Translations under genes and position numbers: made by a program
Part shown: one piece after another, positions 56,804 to 64,000 of the stretch
Layout of the letters: the number at the start of each line of letters is the position of its first letter
How positions within the stretch are numbered: the first letter of the stretch is position 1
Notes under the pieces: generated by a model
Seen by the model: only the letters and a program-made list of their open reading frames with translations
Told to the model about the DNA's origin: nothing
Databases searched by the model: none
Assembly: GCA_022813625.1 (NCBI GenBank)
Contig: JAKLMB010000006.1
Coordinates: 868,001 to 932,000 of the forward strand
DNA from: Aaosphaeria pasadenensis
Taxonomy: Eukaryota; Ascomycota; Dothideomycetes; Pleosporales
Length of the DNA: 64,000 bases
Direction: 5' to 3'

Positions 56804-58471
56804 ACTCGCCTTGCTCTGCACTAGCTGCTACTCATACCGAATATACGGAAGCACTGTATACCCAGGAGACGTCTGCTAGCCTCCAGCCCGGTCATGATTC
56901 AATATCTATAGAGCACAAATCGCTTTTTCCAAAGCCGTGGCGTCAACCATAATCCAACATTGCAACATCCATCATTATCAATTTATTAGTGCACGTGTTC
57001 GAAGGAGCCATTGCGATTGCATCTCTTTCTCTGTGAAGCAGCAGGGTGCATGGGCACGCAACTATCTAATTATGAAAGAGATGTGTCCTACAGTCTCAAC
57101 GTCGTGACCAGTATACCGCGACCATCGACTTTCCGCATTTACCAATTCTTTATTTGTATTCCTTATACGATGCGAATGTTTGATGGAAATAAAAACGGGT
57201 ACTTGGGGTTCTCAAATTTCATATATGTATACCCATCACACCATAAAAATTGGCCAGACCAGGTCTAAGCGAATGCTTCGATTGCACACAATATCATAAC
57301 TGTTAACGTTCAACGCTGTGCACGTCTTCTCTCAATCCATAAAAGGTTCCAAGGTTAGAGTGCACCAGAAACGAGAGGACCGACCCTGTCAGATCCTAAC
57401 GCGGGGTTCATAGTCCGTGTTGGGCCCAACTTGAAGACCGCTGTGAACTTCACTCTCTCGTCAGTGTCTGCCGGTTTAACTGGCCATACTGGAACACCTC
57501 ATCTTAACTTGAGAGAAGCATTGACCGGCCACTTTTCGACATCATTTTTACTTCGAATCTCATTTTCAAATAGATTGGAATCTAGAATTTCTGCATTATT
57601 GTATCTTGGAAGCCAAAGCAGTCAAGACTGATGATGTCGCATGTTGGTTACGAGCAAAGGACGAAGTCCGTAAGCATAATGGAAAGAGTCCCGGGTTTCA
57701 GCAGCACACAGCAACGAACTGCACTTTTGCGAACAGCGTGGTGTCATCTGAGCCGGAGTATTTCCAGCTAAGGTTTGAGAGTACATGGAGATTTTTCTGG
57801 TAGCCGTTCATTCGCTCGCTGGCTTGCTGTGCCACTGATTCCAATATCGCTGAGGCTCGACGGGAAACGAGTCTCGATACGAAAAAGATCGCCGCTGGAC
57901 CTGCATTTCATGCATCGCAACTCGAATTCGCCTTCTTTCGCCTTCTCTCGACCACATCACTCAATACAATTTGGGGGCTATGTATACCTTGAGTGTTATT
58001 TTAGTAAATGGAGCCACAAGTGTGATTTAGGATGGTAGATCGTATTGGGCGAGCCGCCATGTACCATGCACATGCACGGCGGGACGCTTGCCAACCGCCA
58101 CTGTGGTCGTGTCTCTCTCACCAATGACAAGACGGGAACTGCAATTCTCGAGATATCTCTCGAAACCCCGATTCCAGACAAGGATCACGCTCATCCATGC
58201 TCCGGCAATATCACCGATTATTAGAGCATGATAAACGGAAATGGACTTTAGGGTTGGCAGGGGCCTCTCTCTATCCTCAGGTTTCGCGGGGTTTGGTGAT
58301 TTTCCTATAACTGTGGACAGGCGCCGATCCGGATAGAGCTTCAGGAAATCATCGTCGCTGGTCTTCGCTCCTGAGTCCTTTGGATTGTCGAGCAGCTACG
58401 GATTTTTGGTCTGTATTCTGCCATCTGTGTTCACCATTTGTGAAGTATTTCATTTGCGCTGGCGCTGAAAG
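56804..58471. other. Intergenic region
   Basis: About 1.67 kb with no supported gene. Only short unsupported frames are present. No repeat, terminal inverted repeat or transposase fragment was recognised. Confidence 0.5.
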
Positions 58472-59633
58472 ATGCTGTCATCAACCTTTGCAAGGTTGGT
58501 GTGGCTAGTAATGGGAGCCTGCTCCCTTACTACCATCGCCAGTCCAGTAGAGTTCAAAAAGCGAGGTATGTCAATGAATTCATGGTCTTGCTAATAGATT
58601 TCTTCATGGCGCCAATCACGATTAGTAGCTATTCAGAGTCTTTCAGACCATGAACTTGCCTACCTTGAAGCTCAATTCTGGCCAAGCTAACAGTCAATAG
58701 AGGTCTCTGCCGATGTCCTGGATCAATTACAGTTTTTTTCGCAATATAGTGCCGCATCATATTGCAAATCAAACAATGATAGCCCAAATACCAAAATCGA
58801 ATGCGCTCAAGGCAATTGCCCAAGGGTAGAGGCTGCGAATACAAACACGATTGTGGAATTCGAAAAGTGAGTAGTAGCATACTTTTCGTGTCTTGGGCAA
58901 AAACTAATGTCCCTCGCAGCACCCCCAAAACCGATACGACGGGTTTCGTAGCGGTTGACACCACAAATCAACTCATTGTCATTTCCTTCCGTGGCACAGA
59001 CTCAGTCCGTAACCTACTTACTGACGCTAACATTGGCACACAAGAGAGTCCACTCTGCGATGATTGTGATGCCGCCAATGGGTTCTGGGATGCCTGGGCA
59101 GAGGCCGAAGACATTGTTCTCCAAGCTGTCGCTCAAGCACGGAGCGAAAACCCAGGCTTCAAAGTCATCGCTACGGGTCACTCTCTAGGTGGCGCGATTG
59201 CAAGCTTCGGGGCCGGTGTGCTGAGAAGCCAGAATATAACCGTGGACCTCGTAGGTTACACTCGACTTCAAGTGCATGCACTCTCGATCTAACAAAATGA
59301 CAGTACACATACGGTGCTCCTAAGGTTGGCAAAAGGGGCCTCGCTGACTTCCTGACCGACAATACCAGAGGGCAAAACTTCCGCGTCACCCACAAGGACG
59401 ACCCTATCCCTCGTCTTCCTCCGGCGCTCATTGGTTTTCGACACCCCGAGCCGGAATTCTTTGTCTCATCTGGCAACGATATAGAGCCCACTGCTGGTGA
59501 CATCGAGCTCTTAACTGGATCAGTGAACTTGAAGGGCAACGAAGGAAACCTCCGTCTCGACCTAGATGCGCATCGCAACTACTTTGGACCAATTTCCGCG
59601 TGTGAGGGCCAAGAAGGTCTCGAATTCAAGTGA
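58472..59633 (+). CDS. Secreted class 3 triacylglycerol lipase
   Basis: Alpha/beta-hydrolase of the Rhizomucor/Thermomyces lipase type, hydrolysing triacylglycerols outside the cell. Exons 58472..58565, 58701..58866, 58920..59250 and 59304..59633 give 306 residues. A signal peptide of about 24 residues is followed by a dibasic KKR site at the exon 1-2 junction, a likely Kex2 propeptide cut before EVSADVL. The nucleophile is Ser175 (TGHSLGG), followed by the YGAPKVG strand. The catalytic Asp is likely in KDDPIPRLPP and His in DAHRNYF. The oxyanion segment ISFRGTDS is intact. Cysteines at the start of the mature chain and near the end suit the family's disulfides. Intron 1 is 135 nt, longer than its neighbours, but has a clear GCTAAC branch before its acceptor. 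Confidence 0.9.
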
Positions 59634-60314
59634 GAATTGGGAATTTATGAGTTACTTTTTTTCTTTGGGGGAAATCCTGATATCTTTGATATTTACATTT
59701 GTAATGAATCGAATAGAAGACAGTAATGTTCAAATGGTATTTCCAGACATGTGATTGGCTCCAAGTGCAGTACACATCAACAATATAGCAAAGGTCTAGT
59801 TTACGTCTTCGGACAACCAGGTATTAGTTGCTATTTACTTCTAGATTCACGGACTTTCCCTGCGATCATATCGAGTCCAAATCCCCAGCTTTTTGTCAAG
59901 TCGAATCAAAATCATACTGGGACGGTGCCTTGCGTCCCTTCACCAAAAATGTTACACGGAGCGTGCAGGAGCAATCGATAACAGCCACCCAAAATGCATC
60001 AGCGGTAGTCGTCATTGCCGATCTCCGACCACGACAACGTCCCAACAAACAATCAGTCACTATCTACTTTCATTCTGCTTCTTCTAATACATGAGAACGA
60101 CTTTGCTCTCGAGAATTTAGGCCTGGCGCTGTGCAGCTAGTGGATTCGCATCGCATTCAGAATCTACATTCTCCCCGATCGCGTTTCCCAGCCTTGTCCC
60201 CACCAAGCCGATCGCATTCGAGGAAGGCTACTTTTTACTCGTCATAACCATAGTGTACACAGATCAGATCTTGATCAATTTTCAGCACGTTCGTTGTAAA
60301 GAAAACGATCAAGC
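59634..60314. other. Intergenic region
   Basis: Lies between the lipase and the luciferase-domain gene. No supported gene. Confidence 0.5.
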
Positions 60315-61150
60315 ATGTCATCCTCGCGGGTTGCTATTGCTTCGTCGATTGCGGTAGCTACAGCTACCTTGGCCGGTGCCCTTCTGTGGGCCGATTATCA
60401 AGCCTGGAAAAAGAAAGGTAAATTATTTCTTTCTATCTCTCGCAACATTGCGTACCTAATAATAAATTCATAGGCACGGGGGGCACACCACCAACTCTAG
60501 CGGGGTACTACAAGATCCAGAAATGGGGATTGTATCTGTTGTTTCACCCTCAGGATCTGCATGACCCATCATCTATACCGGACGGAGGGCCCTCATACCT
60601 ATCTGAGTTTCCGGAGAGGGAATTCGAACGTCCAGGTCTCACCCGCTGGTATACATTCCACGTCCAGATTCCAGTCTAACTTATGAAGACGATCACTAAT
60701 GATCAGGGCAGGGTGCTCCCCCAACGCCAACAGCGCATCTCCCAAACACAGGGCACACAAGAAAGTCTATCGACCATCCTACCCAGTCTTGCTAACTCCG
60801 ATACCTACAAAGACTTAATCTACACTGGGCCCTCCAAAACAGAAGGCGAAACTGGAACTGCGATCTACGTTCGCTCGGAAGTACCCACGATCAACCCCAA
60901 TGCCAAGACCATCTTCTATGAAATCGCGCATGTGCACCCTAGTGATAGCAGTCTCCATGTTTATCTCTCCCCTAGAGATGCGAGGGTGGTGGTCGAGAAG
61001 AAGTGGGGGGAACGGTTTTCAGTAGATTGGATTGCTCCGAAGAGTTGGGTGCTGGTGTATGCACCAAGGAACGCGACAGAGGTGGAAGTCATCAGGGAAA
61101 TCGTGGAGGCGGGAATCAAATTTGCAGTAGAGGGTGGGAAGGAGAATTGA
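60315..61150 (+). CDS. Luciferase-domain (DUF5519-like) protein
   Basis: Small membrane-anchored protein of a fungal family annotated as luciferase domain (PF17648 type). The name comes from remote similarity and light emission is not implied. Exons 60315..60417, 60474..60648 and 60712..61150 give 238 residues. An N-terminal hydrophobic helix (about residues 5-25) is probably a signal anchor. Family landmarks are GTGGTPPTLAGY, the PQRQ core after intron 2, the EIAHVHPSDSSLHVYLSPRDA strand-helix region and WGERF, ending with VYAPRNATEVEVI. Intron 2 has two AG acceptors 5 nt apart; only the second (60710-60711) keeps the frame and restores the family order. No partner gene was identified. Function unknown. 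Confidence 0.8.
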
Positions 61151-64000
61151 AGGTCGCCCTGTATTTTGTGGTATGGCTGTTTCAAATGTTGTCTGGCGTT
61201 GTGATGCGAGTCCAAGTGCCTTTCTTTGAAGATGAATAACATGGTTTGGAAAGTTTTTCATATAATTATACTGTTCTGATACAAAGAGTTCTATATAAGT
61301 GCAATGGTTTTAGCCAGTAATTCACAGCAGACCTAAGAATCCAAGATGTGCTCCGCATACGATTATGAGGATAGATGTAGGTATGCAACACCACAAGCCC
61401 GAGCAACATGCATCTTTGTTACCGCTGGTCCTATCCTACGACAACGCTTTCTCCTTGGAGGACGCCGAGCATTGTGCCGTTTGAGGCGAGGCTGACATGA
61501 AGCGATCTCGTCCTCCCGAAACACCGCACTGTTGTCCTATTCCCTTGCGAGTAGGAACAATCCTCGTCATAGCTCAGTGACGCAGTTGGATTGTGCATAC
61601 TTGCCCACGAATTATCTGGACATCTCTCAGACAGCGCCATGGTCCCCAATCTGGGGACGTCGAAACAACGAGTGTAAGGATTTGGCGGGCCATTGTTGCG
61701 TCGTATCGGATGCCGCTGGGGGCGCGCGGAGTACCTCGAAATCTTCTTTTGGTGAACTTCCTCAGAAAGTGGCATCGCAGGATCAAGCGGCCGTACTTTT
61801 CAACAGCCTTGACCCATGCACCGGCACGACGGCACTCCCCCAGATATATATATATATAAGCGTATAAATTTCGAGATGAAATGCTAGGTCCTTCCACGGA
61901 TATCATTCCGCTCGCATTGTGTGCCACGAGCATGTATGTTCGTATATATAGCGTCTGGGTGTTGACGAGAAAACAAGGCGCATTGACCGCAGTCTTGGGC
62001 GAGCATGATAAACCAAGAGGACAACGGTAGGACATAGGCATCCGGAAACCAAGAGAGGAAGGGGCGACCGAACCTACTAGTCCGTGGAAGTGGTCAGCTC
62101 GCCGCGTCTAGGACTGTCCGCGTGAAGGGCCAGCCAGCAGCCTCCTGGGATCTTTTCAGGAAATCACTAGTTGTTCGTGATAGGTCCTGAGCCAGTGAGA
62201 CAACAAGTACATCTCCTGATTGTTGCGTACAGCTGGCGGGCTGATCATCGGATTTTGATCTGCTGACGTTCCGAGTGTCTGGCTCGATTGGCCGCTTCGT
62301 GCGCATTTTCATGTTGTTGTATATATAAAGCCGGGGTGAACTTGCTCTGGAAGACAGAGGCTCCAATCGCGGTAGGTCAGGTATAAGGAGATGACGAAGC
62401 AGTCATTCAATGGGCATGCAGAACTACCCAGCTAGCGTTGCTATGCCAGTTAGTCATGTACATGCGGTAATGGCAACGATCCTTACATGCTAGTCTTCTG
62501 TGCACCATGATCCTCTCCCGTGTATACATAGATTCGATCCTGGCTCGTCGACATACAACAGTGGGCGGATTTGATAGGCGGGACATCAAAGTGAAGAATC
62601 CACCCAGAGTAGAGAGAGGTAACGTATGATCGCACCCCCACCCCGGCGACTATGGAAGGACTCCATTTTACCGACATGACATGATGAGGAAAATGACGTC
62701 CTGGACTGGGAGATATACTCGAAGGTCACCATGCTGTCTGGATGGATTTTCTTCTCTCACCTTTCCTCTTGTCATCGCTGGTAAAGATACTGCTTCACAG
62801 TGGGTTCGAGCGGTTGGCCAACTGATCCCCCGACGCAGGGCTGTGGCGAGGAAAATGCACCATGAACGGCGGTGGTACATACGAGACGTTTTACCACAGG
62901 CTGGGTGAGAATCGTCTCACAGAAACAAAACAAGGTAAGGTCCCACGGCTGTCTTTCTGCGATATATTCCGCGTGTGTATATATAGAGACTCCACGAACG
63001 AAGAAGCTGTCTCCGTAAGTCATTGTCCGGCAAGACCTTCAGCTCAATGTTAAGGTACAATACCTCGCGAAGCTTATGGTGCGCTGAAACGACTGGCTCC
63101 AGGGGTAATTTGGGCCACCCCGTTCGATATGAATACTTTTCCAGTTGGGCCCTGTTGGCCGTCTGGTATGGATCTGATGTCCCGAGTACTATAGGACGAG
63201 AGCAAACCGTGGATCCAGATCATCGATTCTTTCGTAGGGATCTTTCCTATGTGAAATAAGGTCTTCGACTTATGGATTGGGATGCCATGCCGTCTTATAT
63301 AGCAGTTTTCGGAGGCCTTCGACTTATGGAATGGGATACCATACCGTCTTATGTAGCAAGTTGCGGAGGCCATTCGATCGACAGCGTACCCATAGAAGGT
63401 ATTGGAAAGGTCGTGGAGTATGAGTTATAAGTCCAGGATCGTGAATATGCGAATGAATTCACAAGAGCGTTGAACAGACATCGCCACGATAGAAGCTGGC
63501 AGAGTGCGGTTCTTACGGTGGATTGGTGATGCTCAGTGATGGCTCTGTAAAGTCTGGCGAGGGGTTTGTTAGAGACCATTTGCTTTACGCTCGAATTGGG
63601 GGGCAATGTGGGGAGGGGGTGGAAACCTTATTTATAACATATGTAACAACAACGGGGAGCGTTGGACACTGAGGCGACACAATAATCCGGGGATATATTC
63701 TTCGGTTCGTCAACCGTGTGTTATGAAGGTGGCACACGTTATAGTCACAATCGCGCTGATGTATATAAGATCATGGTTAATTGCATGGGTCGTATCGGTC
63801 TGGCTTCTATCTTTTATACATGAGAACGACTGATCAGTAATGAGAGGGCGCGAGCCGTATTTAGCGGTGTGGTCAACGTGATTCTTGCTACTACTATTTC
63901 ATTTTATTTGCTACGAAGGGTTGAACCTTCACTCCTGCAAGGTGAGTTGTAAAGCTACCTACCGATACTTACGCAATGATCTGTTGGGTGCCGCGGGATT
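61151..64000. other. Gene-poor right end
   Basis: About 2.85 kb without a supported gene. It contains at least six TATATA-type motifs (near 61843, 61943, 62320, 62979, 63296 and 63762) and the 54-bp tandem duplication at 63264-63371. Short frames exist but show no domain or spliceable continuity. It could be a degraded region, a regulatory region, or the flank of a gene outside the window. Confidence 0.5.
63264..63371. repeat. 54-bp tandem duplication
   Basis: Two adjacent copies, 63264-63317 and 63318-63371, differ at only a few positions and share TTCGACTTATGG at the start and CGGAGGCC near the end. The period is a multiple of three. On the minus strand it reads as an 18-residue repeat (CYIRR-x-GIP-x-HKSK) within an open frame of 99 codons, probably by chance. 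Confidence 0.85.

Noticed and set aside
56804..58471. Possible transposon remnant
   Set aside because: No terminal inverted repeats, target duplications or transposase-like frames could be seen.
61574..62041. Minus-strand open frame of 155 codons
   Set aside because: It includes a translated TATATA repeat (alternating Tyr/Ile) and no recognisable domain.

Overview
The window is eukaryotic and comes from a filamentous ascomycete (Pezizomycotina). Most genes carry short introns of 46-66 nt with GTRNGT-like donors, CTNAC-like branch sites and YAG acceptors. The gene set is typical of such fungi: fungal rhodopsin-like membrane protein, Mrc1, Uso1, Rat1, ISWI, Get3, an AA8 cytochrome, and a DUF7708 STAND-like protein. 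A Dothideomycete is my guess from overall protein flavour; the sequence alone does not settle the class. I found no rRNA, tRNA, CRISPR array or intact transposon.

Layout. 0.3-5.3 kb: COQ7 (ubiquinone synthesis) converges on MRC1 (replication checkpoint). 5.3-8.5 kb: long non-coding upstream region of a three-finger C2H2 gene (8.5-10.5 kb). 11.5-16.4 kb: three same-strand genes, namely an mARC-like MOSC protein, a cytosolic GH43 glycosidase preceded by three GGCTAA boxes, and a MOT1-type molybdate transporter. 17.3-20 kb: lineage-specific disordered protein with an internal 64-codon duplication. 20.4-25.1 kb: divergent pair of an AAA+ ATPase and a DUF7708 STAND-like protein. 25.4-32.7 kb: USO1 and RAT1, divergent. 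33.3-38.6 kb: DHA2-type MFS transporter, an unknown protein, and a rhodopsin-domain membrane protein. 40.2-46.2 kb: CCCH finger protein, secreted AA8 cytochrome, and a secreted 18-cysteine three-repeat protein. 46.3-49.9 kb: CorA-like transporter and a DUF2231 membrane protein. 51.2-56.8 kb: ISWI remodeler and GET3. 58.5-61.2 kb: secreted class 3 lipase and a luciferase-domain protein. 61.2-64 kb: gene-poor, with TATA-like motifs and a 54-bp tandem duplication.

How genes relate. Most are independent housekeeping genes. The neighbourhoods that may reflect shared biology are the two molybdenum-related genes at 11.5-16.4 kb, the AAA+/STAND-like divergent pair, and the secreted redox, cysteine-rich and lipase genes of the right half. 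I rebuilt exon structures by eye from splice signals and reading-frame continuity. The most unusual items are four introns that are multiples of three with no stop codon (one a GC-AG intron in ISWI) and the mosaic intron pattern inside the cysteine-rich repeat gene. I did not see an unmistakable new multi-gene system.
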